In this document: one piece after another, positions 1-7,183 of the stretch
Layout of the letters: each line of letters starts with the position of its first letter
Position numbering within the stretch: the first letter of the stretch is position 1
Notes under the pieces: generated by a model
Database searches by the model: none
What the model saw: only the letters and a program-made list of their open reading frames with translations
What the model was told of the DNA's origin: nothing
Program-made: the position numbers and the translations under genes
From: Burkholderiales bacterium
Lineage (GTDB): Bacteria; Pseudomonadota; Gammaproteobacteria; Burkholderiales; Burkholderiaceae
NCBI GenBank assembly: GCA_947447845.1
Contig: CANFNO010000061.1
Location: 1 to 9,631 of the forward strand
Direction: 5' to 3'
DNA: 9,631 bases

Positions 1-515
1 TAGGCCTGGGTGATGTTCTCAGCGGTCACGATCTTCTGCGCTAGCGCTTCATAGGCGCCCAGGGCCTTCAGGGTTTCCACACCGGCCGCACCGTAGGGCG
101 CGAGCTTGGGGTCGGCGAGGGCCAGATGCACAAAATCGCCCTTCTTCAAAACCGCACCCGCGCCATCCACCAGACCGGGCTTGGCGGACCACAACACCAA
201 CTTTCCGACGGCGTAGGTGAACTGGCTGCCAGGCGCGCCTATGTTTTCCTTGATCAGCCTGGCAGGGGTCTCATCGTCGGCAGCCAGCAGAACTTCAAAC
301 GGAGCGCCGTTCTTGATCTGCGCGTAAAACTTGCCGGTGGAGCCATAGGACGCCAGCACCTTGTGGCCGCTGTCTTTTTCAAACTCGGCGGCGATCAACT
401 TCATCGGCGCGGTGAAGTTGGCCGCCACGGCAATCGATATTTCATCCGCATGTGCGGGTAGACCCGCTAGCAGGAGCGGAGCCATCAGGCCGACAAGGAA
501 ACGGGAGACTTTCAT
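1..515 (-). CDS. modA: Periplasmic molybdate-binding protein ModA (N-terminal part, cut by window edge)
   Basis: This is the substrate-binding protein of the molybdate ABC importer. It captures molybdate in the periplasm and hands it to ModBC. The reading frame opens at the ATG at 513-515 and stays open to the left edge, giving 171 residues of an expected ~250, so the C-terminal third lies outside. Residues 1-23 form a classic signal peptide with a basic start, a hydrophobic core and an AHA cleavage site before Asp24. The mature start ISIAVAANFTAPM, then SYGSTGKFYAQIKNGAPFEV near residues 57-75, then FTYAVGKLVLWS and ADPKLAPYGAAG are hallmark ModA blocks, and the Ser/Thr and Ala residues of the first blocks line the oxyanion pocket in this family. 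No clear Shine-Dalgarno sequence precedes the ATG; the start rests on the signal peptide. A likely terminator separates it from the encapsulin cargo gene, so it is probably its own unit with modBC further left. A tungstate binder of the same family cannot be excluded. Confidence 0.9.
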   Translation of the reverse strand, partial: MKVSRFLVGLMAPLLLAGLPAHADEISIAVAANFTAPMKLIAAEFEKDSGHKVLASYGSTGKFYAQIKNGAPFEVLLAADDETPARLIKENIGAPGSQFTYAVGKLVLWSAKPGLVDGAGAVLKKGDFVHLALADPKLAPYGAAGVETLKALGAYEALAQKIVTAENITQA

Positions 516-650
516 ACGGACTATTTGTACAGGAAATACGGACGCAATCCAGAGCGACCAGAAATACGCTGGACGCCTGAGACACCGCAGTCGCTCCCCG
601 GCAGGCCCCACGTTGCCTCGGCATTCACCGCCCCTTGCTGAATATGCCTC
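516..650 (-). other. Intergenic leader in front of modA
   Basis: This stretch lies between the terminator of the encapsulin operon and the modA start and should hold the modA promoter. A TACAAA hexamer ends 11 bases before the ATG on the minus strand, but it has no convincing -35 partner and sits too close to the start for a normal leader. Two similar blocks, GCGTATTTC and CCGTATTTC, occur about 29 bases apart; I cannot tie them to a known ModE operator. Nothing here is firmly assignable. Confidence 0.3.
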
Positions 651-675
651 AAAAAGGGCCGGCACGTCGCGGCCC
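651..675 (-). terminator. Rho-independent terminator after the cysteine desulfurase gene
   Basis: On the minus strand a perfect six-base GC stem (GGGCCG pairing with CGGCCC around an eight-base loop) is followed directly by five T residues. It starts 18 bases after the TGA of the cargo gene. Stem strength, T-run and placement all fit an intrinsic terminator that ends the tau/encapsulin transcript before modA. The T-run is short, so termination may be incomplete. Confidence 0.75.
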
Positions 676-692
676 AGGCTCCCATTCAAACC

Positions 693-2876
693 TCAGTGCG
701 TACGGGCCGAGCTCAGGCGTCGCACCACCGCGATCATCCTGTCCACTTCCTCGCAGGTGTTGTAGAACGCCAGCGATGGCCGCACCGTGGTCTCCACACC
801 CATGCGCCGCAGAATGGGCTGCGCGCAGTGGTGGCCGGAGCGCACGGCAATGCCTTCGTCGTTCAAGGCCTTGCCCACTTCTTCGGTGGTGTAGCCCTTG
901 AGCACAAACGACAGCACGCTGGCCTTTTCCTGCGCCGTGCCAATCAGCCGCACACCCGCAATGGGTTTAAGCAGATGCGTGGCATAGGCCAGCAGGTCGT
1001 GCTCGTAGCGCGCAATGTTTTCCAGGCCAATGCGCTGCACATAGTCGATGGCCGCGCCCAGACCCACCGCGTCAGCGATGTTGCCGGTTCCCGCTTCAAA
1101 CTTGTTGGGCGGCGGCTGGAACACCGTTCGCTCAAAGGTCACGTCGGCAATCATGTTGCCGCCACCTTGCCACGGGGGCATGGCGTCGAGCAATTCACGT
1201 TTACCGTAGACCACGCCAATGCCGGTGGGGCCAAACACCTTGTGTCCGGAGAACACAAAGAAGTCGGCACCCATGTCCTGCACATTCACCCGCATGTGGC
1301 TGACCGATTGCGCGCCGTCCACCAAAGCCACAGCGCCCGCACGGTGTGCCAGTTCCACAATTTCCTTGACCGGCACCACGCTGCCCAGGGCGTTGGAAAC
1401 TTGCGTCACTGCCACGATTTTCGTGCGGTCGTTCAAGAGCTTCTTGTACTCGTCGATCAATACCTGGCCGGAGTCGTCCACCGGGATCACACGGATGCGG
1501 GCTCCCTTCAGCGCAGCCAGTTGTTGCCAGGGCACGATGTTGGCGTGGTGTTCCAGGTTGGACACGATGATCTCGTCGCCTTCCCGCACGTTTTGCACAC
1601 CCCAGGTCTTGGCGACCAGGTTGATGGCCTCTGTCGCACCGCGCATGAAGATGATTTCCTCAACACTCGACGCCCCCAAAAAGTTGCGCACTTTTTCGCG
1701 TGCACCTTCGTAGGCATCGGTGGCGCGCGCTGCCAGCTCATGTGCCGCACGGTGGATGTTCGAGTTCTCGTGTTCGTAAAAATACGAGATCCGGTCAATC
1801 ACCGCTTTGGGCTTGTGCGTGGTGGCCGCGTTGTCAAACCACACCAGCTGTTTGCCGTTGACGCGTTCCTGCAGGATGGGGAAATCCCGACGGACTGCGT
1901 TGACGTCAATGGCCGGATGGCGCGAGGCATCAATCTCTGGCTTGCCTTCTGGATATTTCCCGGCGTAACCGTTGGGCGCACGTTGAGGTTCCAGAAAGTA
2001 GAACGGCCCTGCCGCTTGCGCACCGCTGCTGTTGGCAACCGGTGCGGCACCAGCTTGGGCCGGAACGCGCGGGTTGTTGCTCAAGAGCGCACGCAAGTCA
2101 TCGGCACCGGGCAGCCCGAAGGAATGCGCGGTCACGCGGTCTTCGCGCGGCACGCTGTACTCGGTCAGAGTGGACGGATAGCCGTTGCCGCTGTTGACAA
2201 AGTAATAGGGCGAGGCTTCAGCTTGGGGAGCCGGTGCAACAGCGCCGTCCGAAGGAATCGCAGCACTGCCAGCGGTTGCCGCAGCCGACTCACCAATGCC
2301 CGGCGCGGCGGGTACCGAAGCACCTCCCGCAGTCGGTTTTGATGGCGCCGTGGCGGGTGCCGATTGGGGCGAAGTGGTGCCCACGGCCTGGGGCACACCC
2401 AAGGCTTGGCCACCAACCCGGTTGTCCACGGCAGGCGCCACCAGAGTGGCGTTGTCGGGCAGGCCGTTGGGGGCAGCGGAATGCGGCACCAGTGCCGGTG
2501 TGGATGCGCCCAGGTTGAGCGCATTTTGTGGTGTGGTGGGCGCGACGTTGGCCCCAGGAGGCGGCGAGCCAAACGGAAACTCTGTGGGCGACTGCGGCTC
2601 ACGCGCCACCGGTCCCAGCGAAGTGCCACCGGGTAGCACATTGGTCGGTGCAGGTACCCCGCCAAGCGCTGGCGCGGGCGGCTGCGCATTCCCGAACGCC
2701 GGGGGCGAGGGTTGCGGCAAACTGCCAAGCGAAGGCGCAGAGACTGGCAGCTGCGGTGCCTGTCCCGGCAGAGCCGAGAAGAAGGCACCGGCTAGCTGCG
2801 TCAGCGTCGCGATGTCGGGCAGTCCAGCAGGAGGAGTTCCCACGGGCAGATTACTTGTAGGTGTCTGGATAGTCAT
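693..2876 (-). CDS. Family 2A encapsulin cargo: SufS-like cysteine desulfurase with long disordered N-terminal loading domain
   Basis: This PLP enzyme converts L-cysteine to L-alanine and leaves persulfide sulfur on its catalytic cysteine. Counted from the ATG at 2876 it has 727 residues. Residues 1 to about 321 are low-complexity and rich in Pro, Ala and Gly, as in the encapsulation tails of family 2A cargo. Residues ~322-727 (~406) match a whole SufS-type enzyme: FDNAATTHKP, the His443-His444 pair in LEHHANIVPW, Asp520 in LVDGAQS (PLP N1), Lys546 in FSGHKVFGPTG (Schiff base), Cys684 in RSGHHCAQP (catalytic) and Arg699 in TTVRPS (substrate carboxylate). The frame is open upstream to an ATG at 2921, but those 15 codons lie inside the shell gene; the start at 2876 gives the typical polar MTIQTP opening and overlaps the shell gene by 26 bases, suggesting translational coupling. 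The Shine-Dalgarno sequence is weak for both starts. By family knowledge the tail packs the enzyme into the shell. A housekeeping SufS is excluded by the tail and by the absence of sufBCD. Confidence 0.93.
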   Translation of the reverse strand: MTIQTPTSNLPVGTPPAGLPDIATLTQLAGAFFSALPGQAPQLPVSAPSLGSLPQPSPPAFGNAQPPAPALGGVPAPTNVLPGGTSLGPVAREPQSPTEFPFGSPPPGANVAPTTPQNALNLGASTPALVPHSAAPNGLPDNATLVAPAVDNRVGGQALGVPQAVGTTSPQSAPATAPSKPTAGGASVPAAPGIGESAAATAGSAAIPSDGAVAPAPQAEASPYYFVNSGNGYPSTLTEYSVPREDRVTAHSFGLPGADDLRALLSNNPRVPAQAGAAPVANSSGAQAAGPFYFLEPQRAPNGYAGKYPEGKPEIDASRHPAIDVNAVRRDFPILQERVNGKQLVWFDNAATTHKPKAVIDRISYFYEHENSNIHRAAHELAARATDAYEGAREKVRNFLGASSVEEIIFMRGATEAINLVAKTWGVQNVREGDEIIVSNLEHHANIVPWQQLAALKGARIRVIPVDDSGQVLIDEYKKLLNDRTKIVAVTQVSNALGSVVPVKEIVELAHRAGAVALVDGAQSVSHMRVNVQDMGADFFVFSGHKVFGPTGIGVVYGKRELLDAMPPWQGGGNMIADVTFERTVFQPPPNKFEAGTGNIADAVGLGAAIDYVQRIGLENIARYEHDLLAYATHLLKPIAGVRLIGTAQEKASVLSFVLKGYTTEEVGKALNDEGIAVRSGHHCAQPILRRMGVETTVRPSLAFYNTCEEVDRMIAVVRRLSSARTH
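1914..2876 (-). other. Disordered cargo-loading extension of the cysteine desulfurase, with internal motif repeats
   Basis: About 321 codons of Pro/Ala/Gly/Ser-rich sequence precede the catalytic domain. Short ordered-looking motifs recur in it. GLPDIATL (residues 18-25) and GLPDNATL (138-145) are near-identical, and GLPGADDLRALL (254-265) is a looser third copy. P-Y-Y-F with a following NGYP (223-234) and P-F-Y-F with a following NGY and YP (291-309) form a second repeated pair. In the characterised Synechococcus system the corresponding N-terminal region (about 225 residues, as I recall) is needed and sufficient for loading; here it appears longer. Which motif contacts the shell is my inference. 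Confidence 0.75.
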
Positions 2877-3780
2877 GGAACTTGCCCACTTCAACATCTT
2901 CCAGCACGGCCAGCGCGTCATCGGATTGGACGACGAGCGAGCAGTACAGGCTGATCAGGTAAGAGGCAATCGCACTGCGGTTGATACCCATGAAACGCAC
3001 CGACAGACCCGGGCTTTGTTCACCGGCCAGACCGGGTTGGAACACGCCAACCACGCCCTGGCGCTTGTCGCCCACGCGCACCAGAATGATCTTGGTCTTG
3101 CCATCGGCCACAGGCACCTTGTCGCTGGGGATCAGCGGCACGCCGCGCCAGGTCAGGAACTGCGAACCAAACAGGCTCACGGTGGGCGGTGGCACGCCAC
3201 GGCGCGTGCATTCGCGCCCGAAGGCAGCAATGGCGAGCGGGTGGGTCAGGAAGAAGGCCGGCTCTTTCCAGACCTTGGTCAGCAACTCGTCCAGATCGTC
3301 CGGAGTGGGTGCGCCGGTTAGCGGGTAGATGATTTGTTCCGGGGCGACGGAAGCCAGCAGGCCGTAGTCGGGGTTGTTGATCAGCTCGGATTCCTGGCGC
3401 TCCTTGATGGTCTCAATCGTCAGGCGCAGTTGTTCCTTGATCTGGTCATGCGGGCTGCTGTACAGGTCGGACACGCGGGTGTGCACGTCCAGCACAGTGG
3501 AGACGGCGTTGAGGAAATACTCGCGCGGCGCTTCTTCGTAATCGACAAAGGTTTGCGGCAATTCGGACTCGTCGCGCTTGGCACAGGCCACCAGCACGTC
3601 TTGCGGATTCTTGACCTTGTTGAGGCGGTAGATACCGGCTTCGACGGGCACCCATTGCAGCAGATGCACCAGCCAGCGCGGGCTGATGGTCGAGAGGATA
3701 GGAACTGTCTTGGTGGCGTTGGCTAGCTGCCGCGCAGCGTTGTCGCTGAGGGCGGATTGGCCTTGGGTGGTCTCGGACAT
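2851..3780 (-). CDS. srpI: Family 2A encapsulin nanocompartment shell protein (SrpI-type, HK97 fold)
   Basis: This 309-residue protein is the shell subunit of a sulfur-related encapsulin and would self-assemble into an icosahedral cage in the cytoplasm. The family is recognised by the N-terminal arm followed by SPRWLVHLLQWVPVEAGIYR (residues 33-52), the E-loop region, ESELINNPDYGLL (130-142), RRGVPPPTVSLFGSQFLTWR (173-192) with GVPLIPSDKV after it, and the C-terminal A-domain blocks RFMGINRSAIASYLISLY (252-269) and DALAVLEDVEVGKFHDY (278-294). Length and the lack of a cyclic-nucleotide-binding insert fit family 2A, not 2B. A good Shine-Dalgarno GGAG lies six bases before the ATG. It follows the serine acetyltransferase by 51 bases and overlaps the cargo gene by 26. 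No phage portal, protease or terminase genes are nearby, so it is not a prophage capsid. Family members are known from sulfur-starvation-induced genes in Synechococcus and from work on sulfur sequestration in other bacteria. Confidence 0.93.
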   Translation of the reverse strand: MSETTQGQSALSDNAARQLANATKTVPILSTISPRWLVHLLQWVPVEAGIYRLNKVKNPQDVLVACAKRDESELPQTFVDYEEAPREYFLNAVSTVLDVHTRVSDLYSSPHDQIKEQLRLTIETIKERQESELINNPDYGLLASVAPEQIIYPLTGAPTPDDLDELLTKVWKEPAFFLTHPLAIAAFGRECTRRGVPPPTVSLFGSQFLTWRGVPLIPSDKVPVADGKTKIILVRVGDKRQGVVGVFQPGLAGEQSPGLSVRFMGINRSAIASYLISLYCSLVVQSDDALAVLEDVEVGKFHDYPDTYK

Positions 3781-3831
3781 ACAAGTCTCCGTTGGTTAAA
3801 AGAGTGAAAGTGAAAAAGGGATGCGTAGGAC

Positions 3832-4788
3832 TTAAGCCGGTGCAGCGATAAAGTCCGCCTTTAGGTCCTGCCGCGAAGTGGCCTGCGTAATGTGCGTACC
3901 CGGCGCCACGTCATGCGTGAGCCAGACGTTGCCGCCGATGGACGCACCGCGCCCCACAGTGATGCGGCCTAGCACCGTGGCACCGGCATAGATGACGACT
4001 TCGTCTTCCAGAATCGGGTGTCGTGGTTGCCCCTTGATGGGCTTGCCTTCGGCATCTATAGGGAACCTCTTGGCGCCTAGCGTCACGGCCTGATAAAGGC
4101 GCACGCGTTTGCCAATCACGGCCGTCTCGCCAATCACCACGCCCGTGCCGTGATCGATAAAGAATCCCGGCCCGATCGTCGCGCCGGGATGGATGTCAAT
4201 GCCCGTTTCAGCATGTGCCAGCTCCGCCGCAATGCGTGCCAGCAGCGGCACACCCGACTGGTACAGCCGGTGCGCCACGCGGTGATAAATCATGGCCAGG
4301 ATGCCGGGGTAGCACAGCAGTACTTCGTCCACGCTGCGGGCGGCCGGGTCGCCTTCAAAGGCAGCTACCACATCGCTGTCGAGCAGGCGGCGGATGCCGG
4401 GCAGTGCACTGGCGAAGTCGCGCGTGATGGCCAGCGCCTGCGCGTCCAATGCTGCGCTGTCTACCGCTTCCTGATGCCGTGCGGTGTAGTGCAACTCTAG
4501 TCGCACTTGCGTGTGCAAGGCATGCAACACCGCACCCAGCGTGTGACCGACATAAAAGTCTTCGCTCTCCTGGCGCAGATCCGTAGGTCCCAGGCGCATG
4601 GGAAACAACACACCTTTGAGACCGCGCAGGATGTCAGTCACCGCATCGCGCGACGGCAGTTCGCGGCCGCCCGGTTCGTTGGAGCGCTGTTGCGCAGAAC
4701 GCCATTCCTGGCGCACGGCAGCCAGTTGGCCCACGACGTTCTCCAAATCGAAAAGCGGCTGCGCCGTCTTGTTGTATTCAGTTGCCAT
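3832..4788 (-). CDS. epsC: Serine O-acetyltransferase (SrpH/EpsC-type CysE)
   Basis: This enzyme transfers acetyl from acetyl-CoA to L-serine and makes O-acetylserine, the carbon acceptor for sulfide in cysteine synthesis. It has 318 residues. The first ~185 form the helical N-terminal domain (FYVGHTLGAVLHALHTQ, YPGILAMIYHRVAHRLY). From ~195 the hexapeptide repeats of a left-handed beta helix begin. Asp198 in GIDIHPGA and His213 in IDHGTG have the same 15-residue spacing as the catalytic Asp143/His158 pair of E. coli CysE. An insert with KGQPRHPILEDEVVIYAGAT (252-271) before the last coils is typical of the longer SrpH/EpsC branch rather than the ~273-residue enteric CysE. It starts 19 bases after the rhodanese gene with no strong Shine-Dalgarno sequence and is followed by the shell gene, the same company this branch keeps in Synechococcus srp genes. 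No O-acetylserine sulfhydrylase gene is in the window. The family is often feedback-inhibited by cysteine; I cannot judge this here. Confidence 0.92.
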   Translation of the reverse strand: MATEYNKTAQPLFDLENVVGQLAAVRQEWRSAQQRSNEPGGRELPSRDAVTDILRGLKGVLFPMRLGPTDLRQESEDFYVGHTLGAVLHALHTQVRLELHYTARHQEAVDSAALDAQALAITRDFASALPGIRRLLDSDVVAAFEGDPAARSVDEVLLCYPGILAMIYHRVAHRLYQSGVPLLARIAAELAHAETGIDIHPGATIGPGFFIDHGTGVVIGETAVIGKRVRLYQAVTLGAKRFPIDAEGKPIKGQPRHPILEDEVVIYAGATVLGRITVGRGASIGGNVWLTHDVAPGTHITQATSRQDLKADFIAAPA

Positions 4789-4807
4789 TTTGATTCACGG
4801 TTTTTGT

Positions 4808-5275
4808 TTAGTCCTGCACCCAGGGCAGGTTGTGGAAGCGCCAGCCGTCTTTTCCACCTCGGTGCTTGTTGGCGTCAATCTCGCCTTCAAAGCCTTCGAG
4901 GATGTTGAACACGCGGGTAAAGCCGGCGGTGGCCGCCGCTTGTGCTGCCAGAGCCGAGCGCTTGCCGCTGCGGCACAGCAAGAGGACGGTGGCCTGCTTG
5001 CCGACCTTTAATTCGAGCTCGCGCACAAAGCGCGGGTTGCGCGTGAGCGCCGTGCCGGTGGCCCAGGCCACATGCTGGCTGCCTGGCACATGCCCGACAA
5101 ACTTGCGCTCTTCCGTGGTGCGCACATCCACCAGCACGACCTCTCCCGACGAGAAAAGCTCCCAGGCCAGTTGCGGCGGCACCGCACCTGCATACGGCAG
5201 ACCGGTGGAAAGGGCGACGGCGCGTATCGCTTCGAGCGCGTCGGGCAAGGCGGTGGTTTCAGTAGCGATAGCCAT
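4808..5275 (-). CDS. Single-domain rhodanese-like sulfurtransferase
   Basis: A 155-residue cytoplasmic protein with one rhodanese domain. VVLVDVRTTEERKFVGHVPG (residues 47-66) is the first rhodanese signature, and LLLCRSGKRSALAA (98-111) is the active-site loop with catalytic Cys101, in the six-residue CRSGKR form usual for sulfur substrates. The C-terminal part has FNILEGFEGEID, KDGW and a tail ending NLPWVQD, features I associate with rhodaneses beside family 2A encapsulins. It would carry persulfide sulfur between donor and acceptor; a partnership with the neighbouring cysteine desulfurase is inferred. It lacks a Pro/Ala-rich tail, so nothing suggests it is packaged. A strong Shine-Dalgarno sequence (AGAGGAG, seven bases before the ATG) supports the start. 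It follows tauD by 69 bases and precedes the acetyltransferase by 19, consistent with one transcript. The true donor and acceptor are unknown. Confidence 0.9.
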   Translation of the reverse strand: MAIATETTALPDALEAIRAVALSTGLPYAGAVPPQLAWELFSSGEVVLVDVRTTEERKFVGHVPGSQHVAWATGTALTRNPRFVRELELKVGKQATVLLLCRSGKRSALAAQAAATAGFTRVFNILEGFEGEIDANKHRGGKDGWRFHNLPWVQD

Positions 5276-5344
5276 ATTAAGTCTCCTCTGCGGGGTGTAA
5301 AAAATGGGAAAAGGGAACAGCCTGTGGGCAGCTGAATCGGGGGG

Positions 5345-6178
5345 TTAAAAGGGCTTGTCGCCCAGCACGGTGGCGCGGTTCATCACGCGACGATGTGGCA
5401 GGTAGTCGTTGGTGGCGTAGTGCTGGGTCAGGCGGTTGTCCCAGAAGGCAAAGTCATTGGTTTTCCAGCGCCAACGCACCGTGAACTCGGGCTTGGCAAT
5501 GTGCTTGAACAGCAAGGCCAGCACCGCATCGCTCTCGGGCACGCTAAGTTCCCGGATATGGGTTGTGAACCCTTCGCTGACGAAGATGCCCTTTTTGCCC
5601 GTGACCGGGTGGGCGCGAATCACCGGGTGCACTACAGGCGGGTTGTTCTGTTTGGCCGCCTCGTAGCGGGCCTTCTCTTCGGGCGTGCGGGCAAAGCGCG
5701 CAGCGTGAAACGATTTGAGAATGTCGTGCTCTGCGCTCAGCCCATCCAGTAACTTTTGGAAAGCAGGAGACAGCGCCTCAAAGGCCGCCACACCACTAGA
5801 CCACAAAGTGTCGCCGCCGCTGGGTGGCAATAACTTGGCCGACAGCAGCGCTGCCATGGGTGGCGTCTCGATGAAGGTGACATCGGTGTGCCAGAGGTCA
5901 TTGTCTGGAGGGTTCTGCGTGCCGGTATCCAGCAGGATGATTTCCGGGACGTCCGGATCTGCCAGATAGATCGGGTGGATGTGCAGTGGCCCAAAGCGTG
6001 CAGCAAGATCGCGCTGCTGCAGTGGCGTTATGGGTTGGTTTTCGAAGAACAGCACATGGTGCTTTAGCAGGGCTTGCAACAGAGCATTGTGGTTGTTATT
6101 GCTCAAAGGCTCGGATAGTTGAATACCACTGACGAGCGCGCCAATTGCGGGGCCCAGGGCTTGAATTTGTAATGTCAT
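5345..6178 (-). CDS. tauD: Taurine dioxygenase TauD
   Basis: This Fe(II)/2-oxoglutarate dioxygenase hydroxylates taurine, which then breaks into sulfite and aminoacetaldehyde. It has 277 residues against 283 in E. coli. With a constant offset of two, every key E. coli residue I can recall is present: iron ligands His97, Asp99 (HTDVTF) and His253 (TQHYATNDY); 2-oxoglutarate-binding Arg264 in PHRRVMNR; sulfonate-binding His68 and Arg268; and taurine-pocket Tyr71, Asn93, Phe102, Phe157 and Phe204. This makes taurine itself, not an alkylsulfate or 2,4-D, the likely substrate. The start at 6178 gives the normal short N-terminus; the Shine-Dalgarno sequence is weak. It follows tauC after 117 bases, a longer gap than expected inside a tight operon, and that gap carries a copy of an element also found before tauA. 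The sulfite it frees feeds assimilation beyond this window. Confidence 0.94.
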   Translation of the reverse strand: MTLQIQALGPAIGALVSGIQLSEPLSNNNHNALLQALLKHHVLFFENQPITPLQQRDLAARFGPLHIHPIYLADPDVPEIILLDTGTQNPPDNDLWHTDVTFIETPPMAALLSAKLLPPSGGDTLWSSGVAAFEALSPAFQKLLDGLSAEHDILKSFHAARFARTPEEKARYEAAKQNNPPVVHPVIRAHPVTGKKGIFVSEGFTTHIRELSVPESDAVLALLFKHIAKPEFTVRWRWKTNDFAFWDNRLTQHYATNDYLPHRRVMNRATVLGDKPF

Positions 6179-6295
6179 AGCGTGAGCGTAAAGAGGTCGG
6201 ACGCAAATTCAAACGACTGAAACTGCCCTTGCTTACTCGAAAATCGAATATGTCAACGAAACGCAATGCGCATGCCTTGCAGCGGATTGAATGCT
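6179..6295 (-). promoter_or_regulatory. tauC-tauD gap with a copy of the shared 37-base element
   Basis: Positions 6203-6239 match 9138-9174 (upstream of tauA) at 24 of 37 bases without gaps. Conserved blocks on the plus strand are gcaa, aacgac, gcc and ttgctta followed by tcg. The copy ends 24 bases before the tauD ATG. A TTGACA hexamer on the minus strand (6251-6256) lies just upstream, but no good -10 follows at normal spacing. A regulator site (for example a LysR-type such as CysB or Cbl) is an inference. Confidence 0.4.
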
Positions 6296-7183
6296 CTAAT
6301 GCTTGCCCTTCCAGGGCACCAGCCAGCCTTCCAATAGCCGCATGACCAAGGTGAAGCTGAATGCACAAGCTGCGATCACCGCAATGCCGACAAACACCGC
6401 GTCGGTGGCTAGAAAGTGCGAGGCCGACATGATCATGAAACCAATGCCGCGGTTGGCAGCAATCAGTTCGGCGGCCACCAGCGTGCCCCATCCCACGCCC
6501 AGCGCAATACGGATGCCGGTCAGGATTTCAGGCAGGGCCGAGGGCAGCACCACCTCAGAAAACAACTGCCAGCGCGTGGCACCCAAAGACAGTGCGGCGT
6601 TCACGCGCTCCTGCGGCAGGGCGCGCACACCCGCCTGAGCTGACAGCACGATGGGCGCAAACATCGCCAGCGTCAGCAGGGTGATTTTGGACGCCTCGCC
6701 AATGCCTAGCCAGATGATCATCAGCGGCAAATAAGCCAGCGGTGGCAGTGGCCAATAAAACTCGATGGGCGTGTCCAGTACGCCCTTGGCCCAGCGGTTC
6801 AGGCCCATGAGAAGGCCAATCGGAATGCCCAGCACTACGGCGATCGACGCTGCGGAAAGAATGCGCGCCAGGCTGGCCGATACGTGTTCCCACAGCGTGG
6901 CGTTGGCGTAGCCGTCGTCCCAAATGGATTGCGCCATTCGGAGCACTTCTGCGGGCGTGGGCAAAAACAAATGCGGTACCCAGCCGGTTTGGGCCAACAG
7001 CCACCACAGGCTCATGATGGCCAGGCCAGTGGCGACACTGATGGAAACGGTCGAGCCTTCGCCGATACCAAAGCTGCGCATCTTGACCAATTTCGGAGCA
7101 GATGTTTTGGTGTCTGGCAGCATCAGTGTGGCACTTGCGTCAGCGTATTGGATGGAAGCAAGTTGTGCGGCAAGATCGCTCAT
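6296..7183 (-). CDS. tauC: Taurine ABC transporter permease TauC
   Basis: This is the inner-membrane channel subunit of the taurine/sulfonate importer and should act as a homodimer with TauB. It has 295 residues (E. coli 275), with a ~40-residue cytoplasmic N-terminal segment longer than usual. A first membrane span (~45-65) is followed by the periplasmic stretch [20 protein letters not shown], common to sulfonate and nitrate permeases. The remaining spans of the BPD_transp_1 domain follow, with [20 protein letters not shown], and the EAA coupling loop lies at ~187-216 ([12 protein letters not shown], then [17 protein letters not shown]). The start is fixed by the ATGA overlap with the tauB stop codon (four bases), a mark of translational coupling. 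Distinguishing TauC from SsuC by sequence alone is uncertain, but adjacency to tauD decides for taurine. Confidence 0.92.
   Translation of the reverse strand: MSDLAAQLASIQYADASATLMLPDTKTSAPKLVKMRSFGIGEGSTVSISVATGLAIMSLWWLLAQTGWVPHLFLPTPAEVLRMAQSIWDDGYANATLWEHVSASLARILSAASIAVVLGIPIGLLMGLNRWAKGVLDTPIEFYWPLPPLAYLPLMIIWLGIGEASKITLLTLAMFAPIVLSAQAGVRALPQERVNAALSLGATRWQLFSEVVLPSALPEILTGIRIALGVGWGTLVAAELIAANRGIGFMIMSASHFLATDAVFVGIAVIAACAFSFTLVMRLLEGWLVPWKGKH

Noticed and set aside
696..2342. Long open frame on the plus strand (548 codons) opposite the cysteine desulfurase
   Set aside because: It is antisense to a gene with full catalytic motifs, has no recognisable domain, is His/Arg/Val-rich as expected of a shadow of GC-rich coding DNA, and has no good ribosome binding site.
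2877..2921. Upstream start (ATG at 2921) for the cysteine desulfurase
   Set aside because: The extra 15 residues are Trp-rich, unlike the polar Pro/Ala tail, and arise from the shell coding sequence in another frame; not excluded experimentally.
2296..3321. Plus-strand open frame (341 codons) across the cargo tail and shell gene
   Set aside because: Gly/Ala/Pro-rich shadow of the low-complexity tail running on into antisense shell sequence; no domain or start signal.
2851..3780. Possible prophage capsid gene, because of the HK97-like fold
   Set aside because: No portal, protease, terminase, tail or integrase genes nearby; the sequence blocks are those of SrpI-type encapsulins and the neighbours are sulfur enzymes.
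5276..5344. Terminator between tauD and the rhodanese gene (CAGC/GCTG hairpin followed by scattered T runs)
   Set aside because: Only a four-base stem with a nine-base loop, and the T runs are distant and interrupted; too weak to call.
6237..6247. TCGA-AAA-TCGA dyad near the tauD leader as an operator
   Set aside because: Only four-base self-palindromic arms; the symmetry does not extend and could easily be chance.
6228..6256. Sigma70 promoter for tauD based on TTGACA at 6251-6256 (minus strand)
   Set aside because: The hexamer 17 bases downstream is AGCAAG, a poor -10, and no acceptable -10 is found at 15-18 bases. Kept only as a note in the gap description.
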